A stretch of 64,000 bases of DNA. It comes from Poa pratensis. Taxonomy: Eukaryota; Streptophyta; Magnoliopsida; Poales; Poaceae. Location of the stretch: positions 46,850,906 through 46,914,905 of the forward strand of contig CAMZMU010000062.1 of NCBI GenBank assembly GCA_947311845.1, read 5' to 3'. Below, in pieces: positions 44,999-57,428 of this stretch (within the stretch, counting starts at the first letter, position 1; every line of letters begins with the position of its first letter). The position numbers and the translations under genes are program-made. A model generated the notes under the pieces. It searched no databases and had not been told where the DNA came from. It saw only the letters and a list, made by a program, of their open reading frames with translations.

Positions 44999-46707
44999 CA
45001 TCGTCATCGTCGCTTGTTTCATAAGGACACGGACATGGTGTCCAACTCCAACTCGATCGATAACCCTGATGGGAACTCACGGACTAATCTGATACGAATA
45101 CGAATAGTTTGGCTGGGCCACCCTGTTTTATTTTAAGGATACTTGTGTTCTTTACGGATCGGGAGACAGGGAGGCCGATCACCAAGGATGCAGGAGCTCG
45201 TACGTCCAGTTTTTTTATCAATCGACGAACCGGTTTTTTTAGCGAGAGGCACGAGGTTGTTGGTTTTTTTGACGTACCAACCACGATCGTTTATGTATCT
45301 ATACTACTATTACTAGCAAATATGGCCGTGCGTTGCTACGGGCTTAATCAACTTATAATATAATACACAGTTATTTAGAATAATAAATAATTTTTTTAAT
45401 CCTAATATTTATACGTAATCATTTCCCGTTCCTGCCATAGCATAATTACAACTAACAACCTTATATTTGAAAAATAGAATAAATAAGAACCTCTGGGGCT
45501 TGCAAATATGGAACGAAAAGTATCATAAAATCCTTAGTCTATTAAGAATTCTATTTTTTAAGCCCTATAAAAAATATATGCATCTTCAGGGATAGAGATT
45601 GGTCCTTGAAAAAAGAGCAGATAATAATGAGATGTGAACTACACTCGCACATCAGCAGAATTATCGATAAGCAAAAAATACTGCATACTTCCAACGGGTG
45701 CACCATCTAACGAATATATTTTTTGATCTTGGTCTATGATAGGATAGTCATACCCTAAAACCAGTTTGATCTGAACAATTTTCTCCTCCTAACAATTCTT
45801 CTGAACAAGTAAACCAAGTGCACATATGGCAAACAATTAATCAGGCACACATGATCTCGTTGATTTTCAAAGCAGGACGCGGCCGTGTACCTTGATTCTG
45901 CATGCCCGTGCACATATGTGATCTCATCGCCTCTGATATATTATCCACCACACCCGTGCTATCCTTATCCTCTCTTTTTTGTGTCATTTTTACCACCGCC
46001 TCTCTCTGTCTTCAGTAATCTCCATATGCATGCGTCAGTGCACCTCAGCTTTTGTTTGAAGGTAGCCGGATATGCGGAAGCTCAGAGGTACAAATGCGGC
46101 AGTGCAGCTAACGTTGTGATCACGGTGGCTGTCCAGCTCGAGCGAGCAGCCATTGTTGGGGAGCGAATTGGAGCACGGCAAGAGGAGGCGTCCCGTAACC
46201 AGTCCTAGGAGCAAGATGGTCAGAACGTCGCGTCGGTCAGGATCTCAAGGAGCCTCTCCAAACAGACGATTCCCGCGGCAGGGAAGCACCAGATCGAGAC
46301 TCCACAGCTAGGATCTGAGGTGATGCCTCAGCCCGACGCTTCAGTCCTGACTGCCGCGGACTCCCGTCGGCGCGGGATGCAGGGCTCGCCGGGAAGGTGT
46401 CGGGGCTACGCTGGTGGCAGGAATCGATGGAGAAGGCAGCCGGGGCAGCACTTTGAAGCATGCCTCGTCTGGCAGAAGGAGGGGCCTCGCTGGGTGGGAG
46501 GAGGATGGGCCGCGCCGCTGGACCCGCAGGAGCACGATGCAGAGGAGGGGAGCAGAGGTGCTGCGCGCGGCATGCTCCTGTCGCCTCTCCCTCATGTCGC
46601 GTCCCCACGTCCATCGACGCTCGCGTCCTTGTCCCGTCAGCCCCGCCTCCGACCTCGCCCTTGTGACCCTCCTGGAAATCCCACGACCTTCAACTGGTTA
46701 GATCGAG
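44999..46707. other. intergenic, old repeat DNA
   Basis: It starts with a short 'atcgtc' microsatellite at the Athila insertion site. The near-palindrome motif is at 45325-45343. 45346-45900 is AT-rich. 46100-46690 is GC-rich with several overlapping short frames but no domain. Confidence 0.5.
45325..45343 (+). repeat. dispersed near-palindrome, site 3
   Basis: 'gccgtgcgttgctacgggc' follows 'tactagcaaatatg', like the ends of a known-looking but unnamed grass repeat family. Confidence 0.6.
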
Positions 46708-47101
46708 AAGGTGGGTGCAATAGCGGCAGTATGCAGGAACGACGAGGGGCGGTTTCTGGGCGCGTCGGCGGTCGTTCTGCAGGGTATATGTGACCCATCT
46801 GTTCTTGAAGCTTTGGCATGCAGAGAGGCTCTCGCGCTGGCTGCGGATCTCTATCAGTCGAAGGTCAAGATCGCGTCGGACTGTGTGGAAGCTGTGCGCA
46901 GTCTCGAAGACAATTACCTTGGCAAATTGAGCATATGGTGGCTCGGGAATTCAAGCTGAGGGCCCGGGAGTTCACTTCGGCGAGTTTTGTTCATGAGAAG
47001 CGAAGTGCAAATGTCGAAGCACATGGTCTTGCAAGATCATCTGCCTACCGTGAGCTGGGTCGCTACGTGTGGTTCGATGAACCTCCGGATGACTTTTATA
47101 T
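46708..47101 (+). pseudogene. RNase H-like (RVT_3-type) fragment
   Basis: Encodes V-G-A-I-A-A-V-C-R-N-D-E-G-R-F-L-G-A, then L-E-A-L-A-C-R-E-A-L-A-L-A and I-A-S-D-C, the order of the plant RNase H-like domain seen at the end of non-LTR retrotransposon polyproteins and in stand-alone host copies. The frame shifts near 46925 and continues with R-S-A-N-V-E-A-H-G-L-A-R to about 47101. The N-terminal catalytic Asp segment (usually preceded by K-x-N-x-D) is missing. It is a dead fragment. Confidence 0.7.
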
Positions 47102-48633
47102 TCCTTATGTTACTAGTTGGCATGTACGTGCAACGCACGTCTTTACAAGTAGTTAAAAGCAGTATGTGAGAAAATTAAATTACCATTTGTAAATATTCAG
47201 AAACCAACTCTCTCTCAAAAACAGTTATCCATGTATTGCATAGAAGGCAGCTGCCGTCAGGCTTTGTTCACAGGCACAGAGGCTACTGTTGCTAAGAGAG
47301 GGTTCACCGATCTGTGGCCAGCAGGTGTCGCTGCGACGCGCACTGTGGCTCCCCGCGCTGGCTGGTTGTCCACCGAAAGGGCCACGACCGTTCGACATCG
47401 CCGTTGTCTCATGTATTTGTGTGCAGGCCGCACCTCTCATTGCTGCGCTGACGTCGTTTGGGAATTGGACGATGCTATCGCCGGGCGGCAAGGCGGCATC
47501 GGCGATCATCGGCGCCGTCAGTCGGTCGTGGGCTCGCGGCATCACTGAGTGCCGAAGTTTAGACACTGGGATGAGACGAAATTATGGCTTGAGGCAGCAT
47601 CGAGCGGTCGAGGTCATGCTGCTCGAGGCCTTAGTATACGCTACTTCAGGATCGTGCGACAGCTAATCAGGCCATCCTTCGTTGTGGGTCGCCGATCGTT
47701 GGGGCGGTTTTGCCTCCATGTCCTGCGCGAGGTCCTCCCGGAATGCCTGTCCGGCGGCGGGAGCTTTTGGGTCCTGCTGGCCGGACGTGGTGGTGTTGGC
47801 GTTGCTGGTACCTCCGGCGTGCGGCGTCATGCGGCGGTGGAGCGGGAGGCCATTATCGATCGCGTGGGCGGCGCCATGATTATCTTACTCTTCTCGCCCA
47901 CAACCTGGTCGACATTGTTTCGTCTCGTCGAATTGCTAGCTTCCGTGCCTAATAGCTTGGAACACTCGATTTTGATTGGAAGTTTGGATCGATTTGTTGG
48001 ATCGGGCAATCAATTGATACCATATTTAAAGGCACAGAGAAGGTTAGAAGGAGCCGACTCGGGTCTGGTCCGGATATTTGGATCCATGTCTTGTCTAAGA
48101 CGGTTACGATTGCTGAGAATTAGTAGGAAACAAAAAATTAGCGACGCGCCAGTATGCTTATACGTGATGCCGAGGAAAACGTTTATGTGCATGGAGGAAC
48201 CGTACGATTTTCATACTCCTGCTTCACTTCTTTGGACATATTATTTCCATAAAATATCTTTGGAAGGTTTTATATTGTACTTATTTTTTCTACCTAATGC
48301 CGGTTCATATGTGGAGACCTTTTGAACTTGGGTAAGTACGTGTTGTCCGAGTCCTAATCCAATTCCAACGTCGATCGATTGTCCTTGTACGAAAATAACG
48401 TGTTGGACCTAACGATCGATAGGAAACACCTAGCGAACCTCACGCGAGGAACCCATCGATCGAAGGTAAGGAAAAAACTGTTTGACCGGTCAAAGTTGTT
48501 TGGTGCTCGACGTCCGGATAATCTGGATCGTTGATCGAAAATTGAACGGATAAGATTTAAAGTATCCCAACATGTTTGCTCTTTTAATAGTAGTATAGAT
48601 AAACATTCAATAAAGTGGCGGGCCGTTATTCTC
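47102..48633. other. intergenic, GC-rich then AT-rich; no supported gene
   Basis: A reduced form of the near-palindrome (tacgtgcaacgcacgt) is at 47125-47140. A 258-codon open frame at 47549-48325 has no recognisable domain and overlaps frames in other registers. The segment leads to the A-tract at 48634. Confidence 0.45.
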
Positions 48634-48651
48634 AAAAAAAAAAAAAAAAAA
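48634..48651. repeat. poly-A tract (A18)
   Basis: Eighteen A residues follow 'gttattctc'. It could be the tail of a retroposed sequence, but I found no clear flanking duplication. Confidence 0.6.
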
Positions 48652-50121
48652 CTAGCGGGCAGCACTAGCTAGCGCGCGACGTTTCTCCGTGTGCGCATCG
48701 CTCGCAACAAAAAAAATTGCCAAGCTATAAACTATTCCCTTTTTTCCACGAGCACGTTGGTTTGATGACAAAATCGTTTCTCGCTCAGTGAATTTGAATA
48801 ACAGGAGAGCAAAACTATTCCCTTTTGACGGCAAAACGATTAGAATTTGTACTTGCAAAAATAACTTGTCGCTCAAAATTAATTCCCTTTTTGGACTAGT
48901 GATATTTTAGGGTAAAATAAAATGGGTGGGAGATAGAAAATCCCACTTCCATCTAGTGTAAATTTTTTGAACAAAAATAAACTACCACTTCCTACTAGTG
49001 TAAAAAAATTGAACAAAATGAAAATCCCATGTGCGCCAAAAACAATTGACCAAAAATGAAGTACCACTTCATACTTCGTCTACTACAGCGTGGGCTACGT
49101 CGCTGACGCCACACCATGGGCACGCCCATGCGTTGTCCGATCTCTTATGCGGATGTCATCTCCTTCGGGGTGGCCGTTACAGCCTACGCCGGCTACGTCG
49201 GCTCGACTGAGGAGGGCGTCGCCTACAGGCGCAGCCACGACGATACACTCTCCCTTCTCGACAACGCTGAGGCGGCGGCGGCGATCGACTATGCGATCTA
49301 CACCACCAAATCACCACAAGGATCATCCTAATCTCGTACGATGACGATGATTCCGGGTCGATCCTGCGGGTCCTCGACTACGAGTCGGAAGGATCGGTCG
49401 ACACGTCCTCCGATGCCTCTGACGCAGCAGCAACGTGATTGGCTTAGAAAATGGGAGCATCTGAACATATGACCCGAAACGTATATCCGCAGAAAAACCA
49501 CCATTCTTCATAGTATCCACCACATGAGCAGAGTCGATTTGAAGAATAAAGCTATTACTCCCTCAAGAGCAGAGATTTCTTCCACCCGAGTTCAAGTGCT
49601 ACTGCTACTTTAAAAATTCAAAAATCTGAAGAAAATCATGCATGTTCTCAATGATGTATCATATAGACGTGCAAAATAATTTATATTTTGACCTACAAAA
49701 AATGACAAATTTGCGGATCTTATTATAGTTAACAATGCGTTGTTTCAAATCTCCCCATTTAATCATTTTGTGTAGATTGTAATATAAATAATTTTGCATT
49801 AATATTTTGCACGCTTGTAGTAGGAGTATATAGCATTGAGAAAATTCAAGATTATTTTCAGATTTTTAAAAACTTTTAAATATATTTTTTGAATATTTTA
49901 AAGTAGCAGGAGCACTGAAGGCGGGGTGCAAAATGCACTTTCCGCTATTATTTGTTTCACAGGTATCAACTCCTCTCAAAGCATAAGCTTCTGCCATGGC
50001 CCATGGGAGCATCAACAACATAAGGTAGATACCATTGTGCCGCTGCAATACACTGACCTGATTAGTATACCCATTGCTCCCGTGGGCAGACCCCTTGATT
50101 CCCAATATGCCGGTTAGCACT
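48652..50121. other. intergenic, nothing firm
   Basis: 48900-49060 has imperfect repeats of 'ccacttcc..ctagtgtaaa'. 49116-49331 is a short open frame with no domain. The rest is AT-rich. Confidence 0.45.
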
Positions 50122-50123
50122 TA

Positions 50124-50277
50124 CTCCCTCCGTTTTTAATATAAAATGTTTTAGCTATCTCACATATTGAATATGTGAAAATCTAAATGAGTGTACATAC
50201 ACATAAAAACATGTCCACACATAAACATAAATGAGTGAACAAAGGTTAAAACATTTTATATTTATAAACGGAAGAAG
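50124..50277. mobile_element. Stowaway-like MITE (Tc1/mariner type)
   Basis: 154 bp with TA on both sides (50122-50123 and 50278-50279), a left end 'ctccctccg' and a degenerate inverted right end 'cggaagaag'. The inner arms 'aatataaaatgtttta' and 'taaaacattttatat' are also inverted. This is the classic structure of grass Stowaway elements. Confidence 0.85.
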
Positions 50278-50279
50278 TA

Positions 50280-52840
50280 GCAAGTACCCACGCTATGGGA
50301 TTATGCCATGAAGGCCCACCAACCGAGAATCCTTATTTTGCTTGGGATTTCTAGTTTTCAAAGACTCTCCTAGACAACTGAGGGGCCGTTTGTAATACCC
50401 ATTCTTTCTTGTTCCCTTTAGATACTCGAACCACGTAAGGATACTAGGGATCTTAGCGCGGCAAATGCCGCTCGTATTTGGTGAAATTCAAATTTGAAAA
50501 TGTCGGTATGTAAAAGTTGTGAAGATTTGAAATTTTTTGAAATGCGAAGAAAGTTTACGGTTTAAAAGTGTTAAGATTTCGAAATTTAATCAAATTTTAA
50601 GATTTGAAATGCAAGTGAGAAGTTATTCATATGTGATTTCTCCTTTATGTTTTTTTAAATGGTTAGTTTTGAAAAATGCATTCAAAATTTAAAAATAGTC
50701 AAATTCAAATTTCGATCATATGTCATAAATAAGTAACATTTATTTTGTGTTCATGTTGATATATTTGTTATATTTTCCGATGGATAGATTTGAAGTTATT
50801 GTTATTCTTTACATTTGACATTTCTCTTATTTTTTTCCCTTTTGCTGAAATAATATTCCAAAGATTTGTGAATTTTTTCTTTAGACAAATGATTTCGTTA
50901 TTGTAAATTGGAACATTGTTTATGGTTTTCAGACAAATGATTTCATTATTAAGAGAGATGTGAAATGTTTGGAGTATTGTAAAAAAAAATGACTCCATTA
51001 TAATTTCTTTAAAGAATTGGAACATTACTTAAACAGTATTTTATTTTTTATCTTTTGCTTTTGTTTAAATGATATTCAGAAATTGTCACAACTTTTTTTA
51101 TCTTCTGTAGATCTATTAAAAAATAATCGTCGAAATTAAATAAAAGCAGATTTTATGTTCCATCATATAGTAAAGTCAATCGTGAACGTTGTGACTCAAA
51201 ATGTTAAAATTTATCATAATTTATCGTCTGGAGTATATGCAAATTTTGTAGCAAATTTAGATGTTCAAACATATATGTAGTTTGACATAGATATTTAATT
51301 AAGCTCCATAATTTGGGGGAATACACTATGTAAGTATTTTCTAAAATAAATAATTTTGTTATTTTTTCTTCGCATTCATGTTGATATGTTTGTTATGTTT
51401 TTTCCCGTTTGTGTGGTAAAATTTAAGTTTGGAAACATTTACATTTGGAATTTGTTTAAATTTTGAAATTATTGAAATTCGTAGGAAGTGGCGTGTAAAA
51501 ATTGTTAGGTTTCCAAAAATTGTTTAAATTAGAAGGCATTCGGGTTTGAATTATTTTTATGTTTACGAAATGTTCAGATTTGAAGGCCATTTAAAATTTC
51601 GAAATATTCCTTATTATTATTTTTTTTGTGGTAAGAATTATTTGGGTAAATGTATTTTCTTGTAAATTTTGATATTTTATTTTAATATTTTGAATTGCAA
51701 ATTAGGAGATTTGAATTTTACAAATTTTTAGGGTGTACTGTAATTGTAAAAATCCTGATAGTGGGGCCCACACGGCAGGTCTTTTATTAGTTAGAATTGC
51801 TGTATAATGTTTTGCGGGAATTGAATTTTTTTGTTTGGGAAAATAGGAAGGAAAACTTGTTGGAAATCTATTTTGGAACTTATTGGAGATTTAAATATTT
51901 GTTGGTGAGGAAGAATTATTGGAGAGAAATACATTTTCCTGCAATTTATGATATATTATTTGTATTATTTGATGTACCAATTAAAGTTTTTAATTTTACA
52001 AATTGTAGCATTTCTTTTTGTAGTTATGTTTTTTTTGAAACTTATTATTATTATTGATATTTTTATTATTTTGTGGGTAAGAATTATTTTTTTGTACTTA
52101 TGTTTTTTTTGAAACTTATTATTATTGTTGTTATTATTATTATTTTCGTGGGTATGAATTATTTTGGTAAATGCATATTCCTGTGAATTTTGATATGTTG
52201 TTTGTAATATTTTAAATTGCAAATTAGAAGATTTGAATTTTACAAATTTTTAGGGTATATTGTAATTGCAAAAATCCTGACAGTGGGGCCCACACGGTAG
52301 GGTTTTTGTTAGTAGTAAAATTAATAAAAAAAGCTGACAATTTGCCCGAGATGACGTCATTCATGATGTCATCAATGGCGCAATGGCAGCAGCGGCTATG
52401 TCGACTTCGCAGAGGTCGAAGGAGAGCGAGAGGGGCAGCGTGATTACGCGCGTTAGACGCGCCGGCGCACGGTGAGTCGGATGCGGGCGGATTTGGGACC
52501 AAATGGTCGCCGGAAACTTCAAGATCGACGGCGGCAATCGTTTACCGGAGGTGACGAAGAAGAACATGGTGGTGGTGATTCCAGGCGCCCCAGCACGCAG
52601 CCCTCGGCGAGAAGGTAGAGGACGTAGCGGCGAACCTCTCTGTGGGCATAAATTTGGACGGGGTGGCTAATATGTTCGTGTTTTTCCCACAAATTTATCC
52701 AAATATCGACAAATACGGAAAAATTCAAACATTTTTTTTGTTGCCGTAAATATATAATTTTTTTCTATACATTTTGATTTTTTTTACATATTTTTGCGGT
52801 GGTTATTTGTAAAATTATTTCCATTTTCTGTTTCCGTTTA
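50280..52840. other. AT-rich noncoding DNA with an internal direct repeat
   Basis: No genes. It is rich in 'aaattt' words. Segments at 51690-51790 and 52200-52310 are direct repeats with the shared word 'gtggggcccacacgg'. Confidence 0.6.
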
Positions 52841-53612
52841 AAAAAAATCTGACGGGTGGGCCCAGGGTGGCGTCGGCGTGCCGTCAGCATGGGGCAGAGC
52901 CATCCACGGCGACGGCCACGGCGGCGGCGCAGCGCCGCGTTCTGGGACGCTCTGGTGAGCGCGGTGGACGCGCGCTGGCGCAGGGCAGCCGGGAGCGGCG
53001 GCGCCGCTGGATATAGGTCGCCGGAGCGTCGCCGGCGGGCCGCGGACGCGGCGGAGGGCAGTGCGCCCGGCGGCGTCGATTCCGGCGCCTCCGCGGCGTC
53101 CTGGCAAGCGGCTATGGGGGATGAGGGAGAGACGGAGACGGCGGATGCCGTGGTGGGCCGCGATTTGGACGGGAGGGGTGTAGCGGCGGCGTGAGGCGGC
53201 GGCCGGCGGCGGCGACTTCCGCGTCGCGGGGAGAAGAGAAGAGGAAGGAGGAGATGCGGTGGCGTTTTTGCACGTAAGCCCTCAACGTTTCTCGAATTTT
53301 CGTATTGGTCCTTTGCGGGTGGGTTTCTGCAAATTGGCGCACTGTAGTGCTACGTGTTGCAGCGCGATTGGTAGAAACTCGAGAGCTACAGTAACTCGCG
53401 TTCTGCACGATTTTTGGAGCGATCTGGGCCGTCGATTGCTCGATCGGACGGCGCGCGTAATTAGGGCGACGTGGAGGGTTGATTGAGGGTTGAATCTGAC
53501 CTACTTTTATATATAGGGGAACTAGGGACTTTCTGCACCACAGGGCATCTCCAAGGGTGAACCCCAGTTATGCAAAAAAGATGTGGACCCTAGTTTGTCT
53601 GATTGTGAGCGG
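52841..53612. other. GC-rich repeat segment
   Basis: Open frames on both strands (for example 52856-53194) are compositional. No domain is recognised. Near 53543 the phrase 'gggcatctccaaggg' suggests a class II element end, just before the block C boundary. Confidence 0.4.
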
Positions 53613-55408
53613 ACATGTTCACTTTTTCCAATTAAACAAAGAGGGTTGCCTCCGTTTGTTAGCGGACATTTGTTTAGTTTTTCCATTTTTCTATATTTTC
53701 TTCTTTTTTGAATTCTCATGAATGGTGATACATAAAAATTCTCTCGAAATAGTTTTTGCCTGCCACACTGGACGAATCGATAAAGTGATGAAGAAGCCTT
53801 CTTACAAAGCAGATCATAGCTAAAAAAAAGACGAGAGGCCACACCCTCCAAGAATAAGTTGAGACCATGAAGGAACCAACGCCTCCTTGTGAAATCACCA
53901 GATAAGGACACCTCAGACCAATCAAATTGTCGCCAGATCGCCGAACCCCCGCCCTCTCGCTTTGGGCCTTGGATTGTCAATCCTGCCAGCACACAACAAT
54001 TAACAAGAGCGGAGATAACTAGTCACATGTAAAGGATAGGAGGTCGCCGAGACCACCCACGCCAGGACCAAAGTGCTTCGAGAAAAGATACAAACAAGCC
54101 CGCTGGTGTCAATGAGACAATACTGAAGGTACTGACACTACATGACGCCACCATAAAGATTGTGACAACGCAACACGTCAATGTCACTAGATTCTAAGAC
54201 GGTCCAGGGTTTTCACCCGGAGGCCTGGCGCGGGGAAGGTAACCACAACGGCTCCCTGAGGAGGGTCACGACATCCACATGCATCGCCGTTGCTGGCACC
54301 GGACGATACATATAAATTCAAACAAAAAAAATTCCAAACACATAATTTAAACCACATAATTCAAATACATAATGCAAATGCATAGTCCGGAAATGACATA
54401 GTTTGAAACAAATCAACATAGTTCAAACACATAACTGAACGACATAGGTCGAGCACATTCAACCGACATAGTAACCACTTCTTATGCCACATCATGGTTC
54501 GATGACGAGAAATCCTACCTAGTGTCGGCGTTTTTTCCCATGCGACAAAAGACTTGACTCATATGTCTGAGGGGGCGGTGACAATTCAGAGGCTATCAGA
54601 TCTCGTAGTTCTAAGTCTCGTGGGGTAGGTTTAGAGTTTGTGGATCTTACATTCATGCATGTGAAATTTGGATAAGTTAAAATTTACATAGGAGGGTAAA
54701 GAGATCGTAGTTTCACTTTATTTTGTGCTTTAGGGTTAGAATCGCTGAGAAGGGTGCGACAAACTTCGACATGACCTTCGCGAATCTCAGATTATGGGCA
54801 CAAGTTGAATATATTAAAATTTAGAGCAAATACATAGGAGGGTTAGTTTCACTTTACATAGGAGGGTAATCAAATACAACAGATCATTATGGTCAAGACA
54901 TTACATTTGAACCAAAACAACATTGGTTTTCATTTCTAAAAGAACACTAGGAAATGTCCTAGTGAGTAAAAGGAGATTACTCAAATAGACCGGGGATGTC
55001 AATAATAATAGAGTTTATAGAATTATTAAAAAATGCTTTGAATTAGTTTCCATCTGCTATGATTATCTTTATGAAAGTCAGCAGAAAAGTCAACCCATAT
55101 AATGATGACCACGAAATATATTTTTTCAAAATTCTTAAATCAGCTTTATACACCAAGAATTCATGTTCTACTAGATAAATAAGTTAAAAGGGTATATACA
55201 GCTTACAGCTTACATCATCGTATAACACATGGGTGTGTAGCTAGTCCCGTGCATAGCAAGTTGCCTTTCAAATAATATTTATCACACCCTCCTCAAGGAC
55301 CACCACAATTTTGGAAGAAAACATCTACAAAATCTTCAGGAAATTTCTCCGCGGTTACTGCCACATGCCCCTTTTTGACCCTTTTTATTAGGAGGCGGCG
55401 TTTTGGGT

Positions 55409-55430
55409 AATAGGTGCATCTGCACCTATT
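55409..55430. repeat. 22-bp palindrome, centre TC
   Basis: The arms are identical to those at 15814-15835; the two central bases are the reverse complement of those in block B. Confidence 0.95.
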
Positions 55431-55967
55431 GTGTAAAACATTTTTTTCTTCAAAATGTCAAAACATTATAGAAAAAATCGGATATGCATTAAAACATTTT
55501 CTATTAGCAAAAAAAGTGTCGTGGAGAAAAAACATTTTTTGTGACCTGTGCAAAAAGACAAAAAATGTCTTGTATAAAATTATTTTGCAGCGTCCGGATT
55601 CATCTTTTTGCACATGTCAAAAAAAAAATTCTTCGCGTAACTTTTTGTGTTAACATAAAATGTCTTGAAGTATATACCAAAGTTTATTTTTAATTTTTTG
55701 ACATTTTAAAATTTGTTTTTTGGGTAGTGGGTGGATTTCCGTCTTTTTTCTTTTGCGAATCTTTTTTTTTTCCAATCATGTGAATTTCCGTCTTTATTCC
55801 TGCTTTCTTGTACGTTTTCTTCTGTCCCTGTTTCGTTGTATTCCGTTACCCCTCTTCATCAATGAAATGAGGTCTCGGCTGCTTTCTTGACAAAAAATAG
55901 TTTCAAAGATATATCTTCGAGTAGGTTTCTTTGACAAATGGAATATATTAAGGAAAACACTAATTAA

Positions 55968-57316
55968 CAGCCGGCTGTAGGTACAGCCAGGTCGATGGAA
56001 CGCGCACGCGATCCCACCGTACGTCCTTTCTTACCACGATGCAACACGACACGACCTACCACCTACCGTCTACAGGTACGACGCACATGCGCAGCAGCCA
56101 AAGTCCATGGCAGCAGCACACTCCCGCACGGCACCCACCTTTGGTTTGTGCAATGCATGCGCCGGCCACTTCCTTACTTTTTTCTTCAAATCCCTAGCTA
56201 TGTGCTATTTGCTGCACGTACCCATGCATGTGCCCACCCAAACTAGCTGTTTGCATGCTTAGCTAAAATTCGTGTGTGCGTTCCTCTACCAATTTGCGTG
56301 CACCGCTTTGCGCATCTTCAGCTCGAACCACACAGGAAAATGTCCAATGTGCTCAATTTTTTCCACGTGAGTGGTCCTATGGGCCATAAGCCGTTATGCT
56401 GCACCGTCGGAGCCAAAGAAGAAAATGTCCCGTGAGTGGATTGGCTCGAGAAAACGAAATCCATGGGTGAATTGGTCTAGAGATCACTCGATCAAGCTCC
56501 AGCGAGTTCCCGGCCTGGCGAATTTGTTATTGGTGAGCTCAAATTGGTTGCGGCGGTGCCTCCATGGTCAATTGTGAAGGTCAGTGTTTAGGGATTTTTT
56601 GATGTTGCATATGGTGTTGCCATTCGCTACATGTGATTCTATTTTTTGTTGTGTAAGCCCAACTTAAATGCTGCAATTTTTTCTTGGTGTATGCTACAAA
56701 GAGTTTTCTCCAAAGTTACATATGTGTTTCTATAATGTTGGATAAGTTGATCATAAATGTTGGATGTGCCGATTATTATTGTTACATAAATGACACGATA
56801 GATGTTTTGCTACAACCAACTTGAAATTTGTTGCATATGTTGTTAGTTTTTGCTATATGGCCGTGTCCAAAATGCTACAACATTTTTTTTACACGTCCCA
56901 AGTTTTTAGAGATTTTGATGTAGCATTTTCTTAAAAGCTACAAACAGAGGAAAACAATGTTACGGATATATTGTTGGGTTTGCTACATGGACGTGTCCAA
57001 AATGCTCATTTTTTTTTTGTTACATGGTGTAAATTTTCCAGATTTCGATGTCACATTTTGTAAAAAGCTACATAAGCAGAAAAAATGTTACCGTAGCATT
57101 TTTGCATACACTAGCTTGTGTTTTATAGTGCATGGCTAACTAGCAGCTAGGGTCTACAGTCTACTACTACTAGGCATGCGAACAAGCAGCAAGGCAGCCG
57201 CATGCACGAGCCTGGGCAAGCGACATCTCGGAAATACTGGAAAGGGCGAGGTTGACAGCGACATCACTCGTCGCGCGGACGGGCGGTCAGACCGGCTGTA
57301 GCTACATCCGGCTGAC
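55968..57316. mobile_element. inverted-repeat-bounded element, copy C
   Basis: Paralogue of 16367-17713. The left-end palindrome has two mismatches here (ctgtaggtacagccagg). Confidence 0.5.
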
Positions 57317-57428
57317 GTGTAGCGCACGCCATTTATTAATATCAAAGATACATACAACCGATACAAAAATGTCATACAGAAGACATACAAAAGCCATGTC
57401 ATGGACGAAATTTAACCACGTGCTACGG

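Larger units (their letters stand above)
53613..57428. other. copy C downstream flank, noncoding repeat DNA
   Basis: Same content as 14020-17826. It has small private changes, such as a ~40-bp local duplication near 54830-54870 ('acataggagggt' twice) and the loss of ~50 bp near 54965. Confidence 0.75.

Noticed and set aside
47549..48325. 258-codon open frame on the plus strand
   Set aside because: No recognisable domain, overlaps other open frames in GC-rich sequence and then runs into AT-rich DNA; not supported as a gene.
48634..48651. SINE or processed pseudogene ending at the A18 tract
   Set aside because: No clear flanking target duplication and no RNA polymerase III box found upstream.
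52856..53194. 112-codon GC-rich frame
   Set aside because: Both strands are open and the peptide is low-complexity Arg/Ala/Gly; no domain.
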